Assembly (NCBI GenBank): GCA_030594505.1
Contig: JAUVFC010000003.1
Location: 1 to 23,574 of the forward strand
Reading direction: 5' to 3'
DNA: 23,574 nt
Origin: Desulfobacterales bacterium
Lineage (GTDB): Bacteria > Desulfobacterota > Desulfobacteria > Desulfobacterales > C00003106
Below the pieces are notes generated by a model that saw only the letters and a list, made by a program, of their open reading frames with translations, ran no database searches and was not told where the DNA came from. The translations under genes and the position numbers were made by a program. Every line of letters starts with the position of its first letter. Position 1 is the stretch's first letter. Positions 1-7,475 of the stretch are shown in pieces.

Positions 1-303
1 AATAGGGACCGGAAAACAGCAAAAGAACAAAGGCGAATGAAAGCCGAACGCCGCAAGCTCGTCAGCCAAAAACTGGGGCCGATCAAAAAGGAGTTGGCAG
101 AGCTTGAACAACGTATTGATGAATTGGAAAAACGGGAGAAAACAGTGTCCGGGGAATTGTCCGATCCGAAAATTTATCAAGATAGCCAACAGAGCGAACC
201 ACTTATGATCGAATACAGCAAGGTAAAAATCGAGTTGGGCGAACTGCTGAAGAAATGGGAATATCAACAAGAGATGCTGGAAGCAACTCAGCAGGAATTA
301 TAA
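1..303 (+). CDS. ABC-F family ATPase, C-terminal fragment (5' end outside window)
   Basis: The frame is open to the first base of the window, so this is the 3' end of a longer gene. The visible 100 residues are highly charged and almost wholly helical coiled coil: an Arg/Lys-rich stretch, then KKELAELEQRIDELEKREK, an SDPKIYQDS turn, and a second Glu/Leu helix. An antiparallel coiled coil with a '(L/S)(S/A)DPxxY' turn is typical of the C-terminal domain of Uup/YheS-type ABC-F proteins, ribosome-associated ATPases with no membrane domain. No nucleotide-binding motif is inside the window, so the assignment rests on the C-terminal domain only. The gene converges on selD and overlaps its 3' end by 16 bp. 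Another coiled-coil protein is possible but less likely. Confidence 0.7.
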   Translation, partial: NRDRKTAKEQRRMKAERRKLVSQKLGPIKKELAELEQRIDELEKREKTVSGELSDPKIYQDSQQSEPLMIEYSKVKIELGELLKKWEYQQEMLEATQQEL

Positions 304-1352
304 TGTACTACTATCTTGTCTTTTGGTGAATGGATGACTTCTCCGATGATTGTGGCGGCGTCTATCCCTTTTGTGAGCAGGCTTTCAAGGAGGGGGTCGG
401 CTTTTTTTTCCTCCACGGCAATGAGCAGCCCGCCGGACGTTTGAGGGTCATAGAGGAGATTTGCAAAGTCGATATCGGGGTTCCCTTTGATCTCCACACG
501 GGGTTGATAAAAGTTCTTGTTAGCGTAGCACCCTGCGGGAACGAGCCCCATGGCCGCATATTGTAATGCTTCCTTGAAATGCGGGATTTGGGATGCCGTG
601 ATGAGAAATCCTCCCTCGGACCCCCGGAGCATTTCCGTTAGATGTCCGATTAGGCCGAACCCTGTTACGTCGGTGCAGGCGTGAACGCCTATTTCCTGCA
701 TTACTTCTGAGGCATCTTTGTTTAGGGCGGACATTGAATCAACGATCTTTTTTTCTGCTTCCCGAGAGGCGGTTTTCCCTTTTATCGCTGTGGCGATAAT
801 ACCGGTTCCGATCGGTTTTGTGAGGATGAGGCGGTCTCCCGCCCTGGCGCCGCTGTTTGCGATTACCCTGTCCGGATGGACTGTGCCGGTCACGGAAAGG
901 CCGTACTTTAACTCTTCGTCGTCCACGCTATGCCCTCCCACAAGACATACTTCCGCCTCGTTGAGTTTATCAAGCCCTCCGCGCAGGATCTCCTTAAGGA
1001 TTTCTTTTTTGAGCTTTTTTATTGGAAATCCCACGATATTCATTGCGGTCAGGGGGATCCCTCCCATGGCATAGACGTCGCTAAGGGCATTTGCGGCGGC
1101 GATTTGTCCGAATTCAAAAGGGGCGTTCACAATAGGGGTGAAGAAATCAACCGTCTGAATCAGGGCAAGGTCGTCCCGGATCTTAAAGATCCCTGCATCG
1201 TCCATTTGATCCGGTCCGATCAACAAACGGGGATCTTTCCTTAACGGAATACCGCACAATATGGCGTCCAGGTCCCCTGGACTCAATTTTGCCGCTCAGC
1301 CGGAGGCGCGGACATGTTCCGTGAGCCGGGGAGCGTTAATCGGTTCTGTCAT
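288..1352 (-). CDS. selD: Selenide, water dikinase SelD, selenocysteine-containing
   Basis: SelD makes selenophosphate from selenide and ATP, the selenium donor for tRNA-Sec and for selenouridine. The simple ORF starts only at 1286, inside the family's conserved N-terminus. Reading further upstream gives an ATG at 1352 with AGGAG four bases before it, and the sequence MTEPINAPRLTEHVRASGU followed by AAKLSPGDLDAIL. The U is an in-frame TGA at 1298-1296 (codon 19), exactly at the catalytic Cys/Sec of the SelD 'G(C/U)AAK' motif. With Sec the protein is 354 residues, normal for the family (about 345-350). Further signatures are DDAGIFKI, TVDFFTPIVN, DVYAMGG, VGGHSVDDEE, CTDVTGFGLIGH and DPQTSGGLL. 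A hairpin just after the TGA fits a bacterial SECIS. The gene lies 56 bp downstream of plsB on the same strand. Annotation pipelines would truncate it to 332 residues. Confidence 0.96.
1266..1298 (-). promoter_or_regulatory. Sec UGA codon and bSECIS-like hairpin in selD
   Basis: On the minus strand the in-frame TGA (1298-1296) is followed after 13 nt by a perfect 6-bp stem GTCCAG / CTGGAC closing the 5-nt loop GGGAC (arms 1282-1277 and 1271-1266). The apical loop starts 19 nt after the UGA and begins with G, which agrees with the known bacterial SECIS rules (apical loop roughly 16-37 nt after UGA, G among the first loop bases). Recoding by SelB is inferred; selA, selB and selC are not in the window. 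Confidence 0.8.
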
Positions 1353-1408
1353 TTTTCTCCTGATAGTGCAAGCACGAGCACTTCGTTTGAGGATTGCGGG
1401 CGATGTTA

Positions 1409-4060
1409 CTATTTCAGGAAAGTAAAGCCGTTTAAAAATTTGCTGATCATTATGGTGTAGAAGTCGATTCCATCTTTATCCTTTACTCCCCGAATCCCTC
1501 GTTGCGCAAAGTACACCAATGCATTGTCGTAATTCGCCTGTGAAAGCGCCTCTATTCGCGAAACCTGTCCGCGCCTGTAATATTTTTTCCCGCGGGCCGA
1601 TATTTTTTTGAGGAGATCTTTTTTGCTTGTTTCCGATCGGTTGTGTTTTTTCAAGGTGTTTAATACTACCCAGTAGGCTTCCAGATAGGTCTTTAAAAAG
1701 TTGGCAAAGCAAAAGAGCTTCTTAAGGCCTATAGGGCTTATATTGTACGTGTTTGGCAAAGAAGGGTGTTGCGTCAGAATGGAGGCTTTGATAAAAGCGG
1801 CCAGGACTTCGCGCACGCAATCTTCCGTAGTCTTATCCACATCGTAGACAAATTCATGCTTGAAGAAGTCACGCAGAAAACCATAGTCGGCATTTAATGT
1901 GTCAAAAGAGAACTGGAAATTTTCATATGTTAATATCGCTAATGCAGCATATCCCGCCGGTATGAAGAAGTGGATACAGTTGTTTTTGTAGTACTCGAGA
2001 TTGGGCCGTTTTTCTTCCGGGGCAATAAATTTCGGGTTGTCGGATATGGTATTATTTTTCTTCTTATCATCGAGCCGTTCAATAAACTTACGTTTAGTAT
2101 AATGGATAAGTATTTCGTCCACTACGCGCGCCTTATTGTCGAACGCCTCGGATAAGTGTATATTTTGAATGTTAAGGTGTTCCAGGTAGATATCTATATA
2201 ACCCTTCAGGCCGGTTTTTGTGAATACTTTTTTGGGATAATTCAAAATAGCACAGGCTATGAGCGCTTGTGGCGTGACTACTGAAATTTGATTAATGCGA
2301 TGTATAATTCTAAATCCAAGATTCCGATAAACAATCTGGCGCTTTCTTTGTCCCATCTTCTTGAATGGCAGGTCAAAATCAGCAAGAAGATTATTTAATG
2401 ATATGGGATCGTCGAATTGGAGGTAAATACGTCCGTATCTCCTTTTTAAGTGCTTCCTTGCTCTGATCAACTGCATAAAGTTTTCGGGTTTCTTTGTTTG
2501 TCCGTGGAGTTCTTCTAAATAGACCTTTTCTTCCATGACCTGATCATAACCGACAAAGATAGGGACAAACATTATTTCATCGCATGCCCCGGTTTCATAA
2601 GCCTTCAAAAGGATCGAAAGGAATCCCAGCTTGGGCAAGACAAGTTTCCCTGTACGACTCCGTCCGCCCTCAATGAAAAATTCTATGTTGAATCCCTCTC
2701 TTATCAACATTCTGATGTATTCTGAAAACACCTTGGCATATAGCTGAGCCCCCTGGAAGGATCGTCTTATAAAGAACGCCCCGGATTTTCTGAAGATAGG
2801 TCCCATGGGCCAGAAAGTGAGGTTCTTGCCGGCGGCCACATGGGGACACGGCATGTTATTCATAAACATAATATGGGAGAGCAAGAGATAGTCTAAATGG
2901 CTTTTGTGACATGGGACCAGGACAACAGGCGCCTTTTGGGTAGCATTTTTAAGCCGGTTCAGACCCTCCATGTCAAGGACGACCCCATCAAAGATGGTTT
3001 TCCATATCCAATTAAAGAGCATTGCCAGGCATCGGATCACTGTAATGTTATAGTCGGCTGCTATTTCATGGAGATATTCATCCGCCTTTTTGTGAGTTTC
3101 TTGAAGATTCTTCCCATGGGTTTTGGCATAGTTCTCCATGAATCTCCGGAAGTGACTGTTCCTCAAAACAAGCTCTTTAAGTTCCTCACGCGGTCTTAAT
3201 AGAGGCCCGGTTATACTTTGACGGTGCCTGTTCAGTTGGTTTAACAGTTTCTGGCGAAGCTTGAAAGAAAGATATTCCAGACTCTTATCCTGATGTTCCG
3301 GCATCTGGAGAAATTCTTTGAGCGATATCGGTTCCGAAGCTTCAACAAAGACATTATGAGGGGTCCTTAAGAGAGTCAACAGTCTGCGGAGAAGTCCGGG
3401 ATTTTCCTCTCCTCCAAATAAGATATCTATGAGACGCGGATAATATCTTATAGGCTTTTTACTGAACAGAAACAGATGTGGGACCAAATAGATCGGCTTT
3501 TCAATAGCCTGTTGTATCTCAATGAGATATCGGATAGGATCTGTTTGTGATTTAACAAATCGGCTATGAAATCCACCTCGATCCACCAGAGACAAAAGTG
3601 AGGTTTCTCCTTGTTCCATGCAGCGTTTGTAAAAACCGGACCGGTATGGGTCAGGGAATTTTTTATAGCGGATAAGATGGTCTACATGGGACAATAGAAC
3701 ACGGAAAAGGTGAGAGATCGGTTGAGCACAAAGAATACTTTGGTCGAATCCAATGGCAGGAGCAGGGAGCCCCTCCAGACTATACCGGACATTGTAGAAT
3801 AGATATTCCAGGTTGCTTTTGTATTTGGAGATATAGACTATAATCCCTTTTTCATGCAATCCATTCAAAGATGCGGTTTGAGTCTTATTGATCACTACAT
3901 CTGAAAATAAGAGCTTTAGTATCCACTGGATGAGAAGGTTGAATGTCCCGGATCTTTGGGGGATAAACGATGCATAGTGATCATGATGTCCATTCAAAAT
4001 GGTATTGATAAGCGCCATGAATTTTAGTCTAAACCCTTTATTTCCCATTTGGGAGGCCAT
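1409..4060 (-). CDS. plsB: Glycerol-3-phosphate 1-O-acyltransferase PlsB
   Basis: PlsB is the inner-membrane enzyme that acylates sn-glycerol-3-phosphate at position 1, the first step of phospholipid synthesis. At 883 residues it is somewhat longer than E. coli PlsB (about 807). All four acyltransferase blocks are present in order: block I PCHKSHLDYLLL (His385, Asp390), block II GAFFIRRSF (427-435), block III FIEGGRSRTGK (about 462-472), block IV VPIFVGYD (499-506). The ATG at 4060 has only a weak AGGA upstream; Met5 and Met16 are alternatives and would not touch the catalytic domain. It is transcribed toward selD (56 bp gap), so the two may share a transcript, although their functions are unrelated. 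Divergent from the small gene at 4174. Family assignment is firm; acyl-donor preference cannot be read from the sequence. Confidence 0.95.
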   Translation of the reverse strand: MASQMGNKGFRLKFMALINTILNGHHDHYASFIPQRSGTFNLLIQWILKLLFSDVVINKTQTASLNGLHEKGIIVYISKYKSNLEYLFYNVRYSLEGLPAPAIGFDQSILCAQPISHLFRVLLSHVDHLIRYKKFPDPYRSGFYKRCMEQGETSLLSLVDRGGFHSRFVKSQTDPIRYLIEIQQAIEKPIYLVPHLFLFSKKPIRYYPRLIDILFGGEENPGLLRRLLTLLRTPHNVFVEASEPISLKEFLQMPEHQDKSLEYLSFKLRQKLLNQLNRHRQSITGPLLRPREELKELVLRNSHFRRFMENYAKTHGKNLQETHKKADEYLHEIAADYNITVIRCLAMLFNWIWKTIFDGVVLDMEGLNRLKNATQKAPVVLVPCHKSHLDYLLLSHIMFMNNMPCPHVAAGKNLTFWPMGPIFRKSGAFFIRRSFQGAQLYAKVFSEYIRMLIREGFNIEFFIEGGRSRTGKLVLPKLGFLSILLKAYETGACDEIMFVPIFVGYDQVMEEKVYLEELHGQTKKPENFMQLIRARKHLKRRYGRIYLQFDDPISLNNLLADFDLPFKKMGQRKRQIVYRNLGFRIIHRINQISVVTPQALIACAILNYPKKVFTKTGLKGYIDIYLEHLNIQNIHLSEAFDNKARVVDEILIHYTKRKFIERLDDKKKNNTISDNPKFIAPEEKRPNLEYYKNNCIHFFIPAGYAALAILTYENFQFSFDTLNADYGFLRDFFKHEFVYDVDKTTEDCVREVLAAFIKASILTQHPSLPNTYNISPIGLKKLFCFANFLKTYLEAYWVVLNTLKKHNRSETSKKDLLKKISARGKKYYRRGQVSRIEALSQANYDNALVYFAQRGIRGVKDKDGIDFYTIMISKFLNGFTFLK

Positions 4061-4173
4061 GCCAAATTTTCCTGTTCAAGAAACAAGTTAACCAGTGTCC
4101 ATATTCTAAAATTGTAAAACTATCACATTTTTTTTTCATGTCAATTTGAAAATTTTTATAGTATAAGCGTGCT

Positions 4174-4506
4174 ATGGTTGCGAACGGCGATATCGTTTTA
4201 ATCTATTATGAAGATGAGCCGGCCTTCTTCGTCCGCATCGAAGATATTACTCCGGACCACAAGCCTAATTGGTTTCATGCCAGGTTGTTGGTTCTTCAGA
4301 TTCCTATTATTGAAATTATATGGATATTGCGGGAAGAATATATAAATGGGGCTTCTTTTAGCATGGAAGGGCATACCATTCGGATGGAGTTGGTTACCGG
4401 TCCCCAGGAATCTATGCGGCATGATGTGCCCAACGTGAAAGGCTCAAAGGATAAAAAAGAGAAAGATGCCAGCGGAAAGGTAATTCCGCTGTTTAGAGAA
4501 AAATAG
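4174..4506 (+). CDS. Conserved hypothetical protein, 110 aa
   Basis: I do not recognise a named family. The protein is soluble, with an N-terminal half rich in beta-type hydrophobic stretches (GDIVLIYYEDEPAFFVRIED, then ARLLVLQIPIIEIIWILREE), a GASFSMEGHTIRMELV segment, and a lysine-rich disordered tail (KGSKDKKEKDASGK). The compact beta-rich start would suit a small SH3/KOW-like barrel, but that is only a guess. I believe similar short proteins occur across sulfate-reducing deltaproteobacteria. No Shine-Dalgarno is visible before the ATG; an AT-rich TATAGT (4157-4162) ends 11 bp before it, so the mRNA could have a very short leader. The gene is divergent from plsB, and the next small gene (4600) follows on the same strand after 93 bp. 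Confidence 0.75.
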   Translation: MVANGDIVLIYYEDEPAFFVRIEDITPDHKPNWFHARLLVLQIPIIEIIWILREEYINGASFSMEGHTIRMELVTGPQESMRHDVPNVKGSKDKKEKDASGKVIPLFREK

Positions 4507-4522
4507 AAAAATCATTTTTGTC

Positions 4523-4551
4523 TTGCGTTGAATTAGCGTATGTGGTATTTT
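4523..4551 (+). promoter_or_regulatory. Possible sigma-70 promoter for the 4600 gene
   Basis: TTGCGT (4523-4528) and TATTTT (4546-4551) are 17 bp apart, and the -10 is preceded by TGG, giving an extended -10 (TGGTATTTT). Both hexamers are imperfect (3/6 and 4/6). It lies 48 bp before the ATG at 4600. Confidence 0.3.
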
Positions 4552-4599
4552 GAATCTTTTAGGAAGTCATCATGCATTAAATAAGGAGGGGTTTAGGGT

Positions 4600-4887
4600 A
4601 TGAAAACGTTGATTGGTGGTGCTGCGGCAGCCGTGTTGGGAATTATTGGTATGTCAATTTGGTGGAAGCCATTTTTGCAGCTTTTGGCAGGCTCTATCCC
4701 TGCTGTATTATTGCTGGGTGGCGGCTTGGCAATCTACCTCGGTTTTGATGAGCTGAAAGATACCTGGCAGGGCAAGAAAGAAGAAGAGGCTGGTCAATCT
4801 TCCAAAGAAGAAGGGGCGGAAAAGTATAAAAAAGAGGTAGATGATTTAAAGGAAGAAGTTCAGACCTTAAAAGAAGAAGGGAAATGA
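4600..4887 (+). CDS. Small two-helix membrane protein with charged coiled-coil tail, unknown function
   Basis: The 95-residue product has two predicted membrane helices near the N-terminus (about residues 4-22 and 27-47, including LLGGGLAIYLGF), then an entirely charged tail (about 52-95) dominated by Glu and Lys in a coiled-coil pattern (KKEVDDLKEEVQTLKEEGK). Both ends of the hairpin and the tail would probably face the cytoplasm. The start is well supported by AAGGAGGGG ten bases upstream. It is followed by a strong rho-independent terminator, so it ends a transcription unit. I do not recognise a named family; similar short proteins are, as far as I recall, found in related sulfate reducers. 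It stands just before groESL but is separated from it by the terminator. Confidence 0.8.
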   Translation: MKTLIGGAAAAVLGIIGMSIWWKPFLQLLAGSIPAVLLLGGGLAIYLGFDELKDTWQGKKEEEAGQSSKEEGAEKYKKEVDDLKEEVQTLKEEGK

Positions 4888-4937
4888 GGGAAAGTAATAA
4901 TTTTTCCCTGCAAACCTGTCTGTTAGGATAACAAATA

Positions 4938-4971
4938 CCGCTCATGAGAGTATTATGAGCGGTTTTTTTTT
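4938..4971 (+). terminator. Rho-independent terminator after the small membrane protein gene
   Basis: Perfect 8-bp stem CCGCTCAT / ATGAGCGG (4938-4945 and 4955-4962) with a 9-nt loop, followed by nine T residues (4963-4971). Confidence 0.9.
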
Positions 4972-4981
4972 CATTAACCCC

Positions 4982-5009
4982 TTTACAAACAGAAATCCGT
5001 GATTATGAT
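4982..5009 (+). promoter_or_regulatory. Candidate sigma-70 promoter for groESL
   Basis: TTTACA (4982-4987) and TATGAT (5004-5009) are 16 bp apart, each one mismatch from consensus, directly after the upstream terminator. It would give a leader of about 175 nt. A short inverted repeat AACTC-N6-GAGTT (5016-5031) sits at the expected start site and could be an operator. It is not a CIRCE element, and I see no clear sigma-32 promoter. Confidence 0.45.
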
Positions 5010-5031
5010 TTGTCTAACTCATTTTAGAGTT

Positions 5032-5095
5032 CGTCAAATCGTAAAAGCTCTCCGCCGGAGGCGGACAAATTTGACGCTTCGTTTCGTTAAGAAGC
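5032..5095 (+). repeat. Nested hairpins in the groESL leader (dispersed repeat module)
   Basis: An outer inverted repeat CGTCAAAT / ATTTGACG (5032-5039, 5069-5076) encloses an inner hairpin TCCGCC-GGA-GGCGGA (5051-5065), followed at once by GCTTC / GAAGC (5076-5080, 5091-5095). The stretch GGCGGA...TGACGCTTCNNTTCGT recurs inside the MITE-like element at 17367-17593, so this is probably a dispersed repeat remnant rather than a groESL-specific control element. Confidence 0.65.
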
Positions 5096-5190
5096 TCTAC
5101 AACAAGATGACCATGATAGGCTCATCAGGGACTTTTTACGAAGTTATCAAAGAAATTTAAAATTTATTTAAGAAAAGGAGAAGTGTAGCT

Positions 5191-5481
5191 ATGAAGATCA
5201 GACCATTGCAAGACCGTATTCTTGTGAAACGGCTTGAGGAAGAGGAAATGACAAAAGGCGGAATTATTATCCCTGATGCCGCCAAAGAAAAACCTTCCGA
5301 AGGTATTGTTGTTGCCGTGGGTAAGGGGAAGGTTTTAGAGAATGGGACAAAGATAGCCCCCGATGTAAAGAAAGGAGACAGGGTTCTTTTTTCAAAATAT
5401 GGGGGCACTGAAGTGAAGATCGAAGGGGAAGAACATCTCATTATGCGTGAGGATGACATAATGGGGATCCTAGAAAAGTAA
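5191..5481 (+). CDS. groES: Co-chaperonin GroES
   Basis: The heptameric lid of the GroEL chaperonin, acting in the cytoplasm. At 96 residues it has the usual length. It begins MKIRPLQDRILVKR and carries the mobile loop region EEEMTKGGIIIPDAAKEKP (about 17-35) that docks on GroEL; the C-terminal part GTEVKIEGEEHLIMREDDIMG is typical. The AAAAGGAG ribosome-binding site lies 10 bp before the ATG. groEL follows after 74 bp on the same strand, the standard bicistronic arrangement. Confidence 0.98.
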   Translation: MKIRPLQDRILVKRLEEEEMTKGGIIIPDAAKEKPSEGIVVAVGKGKVLENGTKIAPDVKKGDRVLFSKYGGTEVKIEGEEHLIMREDDIMGILEK

Positions 5482-5555
5482 TTTAAAGGACTGTTAGATA
5501 AGAGAGTCAGATTGATTGCATACGCAACAACTATTTTAAGGAGGATATAGAGAAT

Positions 5556-7193
5556 ATGGCTAAAGAACTTAGATATGACGCCAAGGCCAGGGAGGCGCTT
5601 CTTGCCGGAGTTAACATCCTGGCGGATGCCGTTAAGGTTACCCTTGGACCAAAGGGTAGAAACGCTATTGTCGAAAAGTCGTGGGGGTCTCCTACTGTTA
5701 CAAAGGACGGCGTTACTGTTGCCAAGGAGATTGAACTGGAAGACAAATTTGAAAACATGGGCGCCCAGATGGTAAAAGAGGTTGCCAGCAAGACTAGTGA
5801 CGTTGCCGGCGATGGCACCACAACGGCAACGATTCTGGCCCAGGCCATTTACAGAGAAGGTCAAAAGCTGGTAGCTGCCGGGAATAATCCAATGGCAATA
5901 AAACGCGGGATAGACGCTGCCGTTCAGGTTGTGGTGAAAGAACTGGCCAACATGAGCAAACCTACCAAAGACCAGCGTGAGATCGCGCAGATCGGCACAA
6001 TATCCGCCAACAACGACGATACGATCGGCAATATTATTGCTGAGGCAATGAACAAAGTGGGTAAAGAAGGCGTTATTACCGTAGAAGAAGCAAAGTCGAT
6101 GGAAACCACACTTGAGGTAGTGGAAGGGATGCAGTTTGATCGCGGCTATCTCTCCCCTTATTTTGTAACAGACGCGGAAAAGATGGAAGTCGAGCTGGCT
6201 GATCCATATATATTGATTCATGAAAAAAAGATCAGTGTAATGAAAGACCTTCTTCCCGTCTTAGAGCAGACCGCCAAAATGGGCAGACCTCTCTTGATCA
6301 TTGCGGAGGACATTGAGGGCGAGGCCCTGGCAACCCTGGTGGTCAACAAGATACGAGGGGTACTCCATTGCGCGGCTGTGAAGGCCCCGGGATTTGGTGA
6401 CCGAAGAAAGGCGATGTTGGAAGATATCGCCATACTTACAGGCGGGCAGATGGTTTCAGAGGACCTTGGTCTTAAGCTGGAAAACATGACAGTCAATGAT
6501 CTCGGTTCCGCCAAACGGATTCGTATTGACAAAGACAATACCACGATAGTAGATGGGGCAGGCAAACGTTCTGATTTGGAAGGCCGTGTAAGACAGATAC
6601 GGGCTCAGGTCGAAGAAACAACTTCAGATTATGATAGTGAAAAGTTGCAGGAGCGGTTGGCCAAGTTGATCGGCGGAGTTGCGGTAATCAATGTCGGCGC
6701 TGCCACTGAAACAGAAATGAAGGAGAAAAAGGCCCGTGTGGAAGATGCATTAAACGCTACACGCGCTGCTGTAGAAGAGGGCATTGTCGCCGGCGGCGGG
6801 GTAGCTTTTATACGGTGTATACCCACTCTTGACAAGATAAAGATCAAGGCCGAACAGAAGTTGGGCGTCAAGATTATAGCTCGCGCGTTAGAAGAGCCCC
6901 TGCGCCAACTCGCTATTAATGCAGGCGCCGAAGGTTCTGTCATTGCGGAGAAGGTTAAAGGATTGAAAGGCGCTGAAGGCTATAATGCTGATACCAACAA
7001 ATTTGAAGATCTTATTAATGCAGGCGTAATTGATCCGACCAAGGTGACACGGTACGCGCTCCAAAACGCAGCGAGTGTGGCCGGCTTGATGCTTACCACC
7101 GAGGTTATGATAGCTGAAAAGCCCGAAGATAAGAAAGAAATGCCGGCCATGCCTCCTGGCGGCGGTATGGGCGGTATGGGCGGTATGATGTAA
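5556..7193 (+). CDS. groEL: Chaperonin GroEL
   Basis: The ATP-driven 14-mer folding chamber that works with GroES. It is full length at 545 residues. Key features are LGPKGRN near residue 30, the ATPase motif GDGTTTAT (Asp86), the catalytic Asp397 in VEDALNAT (Asp398 in E. coli), AGGGVA, and the Gly-Met-rich tail GGGMGGMGGMM. An AGGAGG-like site (aaggagg) precedes the ATG. It is a single intact copy in an operon with groES and is closed by a strong terminator. Several long ORFs on the opposite strand are shadows of this gene. Confidence 0.99.
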   Translation: MAKELRYDAKAREALLAGVNILADAVKVTLGPKGRNAIVEKSWGSPTVTKDGVTVAKEIELEDKFENMGAQMVKEVASKTSDVAGDGTTTATILAQAIYREGQKLVAAGNNPMAIKRGIDAAVQVVVKELANMSKPTKDQREIAQIGTISANNDDTIGNIIAEAMNKVGKEGVITVEEAKSMETTLEVVEGMQFDRGYLSPYFVTDAEKMEVELADPYILIHEKKISVMKDLLPVLEQTAKMGRPLLIIAEDIEGEALATLVVNKIRGVLHCAAVKAPGFGDRRKAMLEDIAILTGGQMVSEDLGLKLENMTVNDLGSAKRIRIDKDNTTIVDGAGKRSDLEGRVRQIRAQVEETTSDYDSEKLQERLAKLIGGVAVINVGAATETEMKEKKARVEDALNATRAAVEEGIVAGGGVAFIRCIPTLDKIKIKAEQKLGVKIIARALEEPLRQLAINAGAEGSVIAEKVKGLKGAEGYNADTNKFEDLINAGVIDPTKVTRYALQNAASVAGLMLTTEVMIAEKPEDKKEMPAMPPGGGMGGMGGMM

Positions 7194-7226
7194 TCTATTG
7201 AGCCTCCCAGGCAGAATAGCTCAAAA

Positions 7227-7259
7227 GCCCCCATGGATTATGCCATGGGGGCTTTTTTT
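7227..7259 (+). terminator. Rho-independent terminator of groESL
   Basis: Perfect 10-bp stem GCCCCCATGG / CCATGGGGGC (7227-7236, 7243-7252) with a 6-nt loop, then seven T residues. Confidence 0.95.
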
Positions 7260-7357
7260 CTGTGTAATTTCTGCTTAATTCCCTTGAACAACCAAATAGG
7301 TTGTGATACGTCCATTTATTGCAGATGTCGTAATTTTACCCCCCTGAGGAGCGCCAA

Positions 7358-7413
7358 GTAGCGCAGGGCTTCAGCCCTGCAATGAAAAGGCAGAGCTAAA
7401 GCTCTGCACTACA
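7358..7413. repeat. REP-like palindrome pair (TGTAGYGCA family), head to head
   Basis: Two palindromic units face each other: GTAGCGCAGGGCTTCAGC followed by CCTGC (7358-7380, plus) and, on the minus strand, TGTAGTGCAGAGCTTTAGC followed by TCTGC (7413-7390). Each can fold into a short hairpin, and the pair forms a larger stem. A third unit is at 21861-21884. This lies between the groESL terminator and ileS. Confidence 0.8.
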
Positions 7414-7475
7414 GGGGAAGCAAGCTTGACAAGGAGAGGTGTCATAAAAAATATAGAGTTCTGCCGGAGGATATC

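Noticed and set aside
4972..5190. CIRCE (HrcA) operator or sigma-32 promoter before groES
   Set aside because: No TTAGCACTC-N9-GAGTGCTAA or close variant; the AACTC-N6-GAGTT repeat is too short to call. I also could not find a convincing sigma-32 -35/-10 pair.
5157..6221. Long minus-strand frame of 354 codons across groES/groEL
   Set aside because: It lies opposite two certain genes; its composition (Phe, Cys, His-rich) is that of an antisense shadow, and it has no recognisable domain.
7260..7475. T-box leader before ileS
   Set aside because: No T-box sequence or terminator/antiterminator pair; the hairpins here are REP-like repeats.
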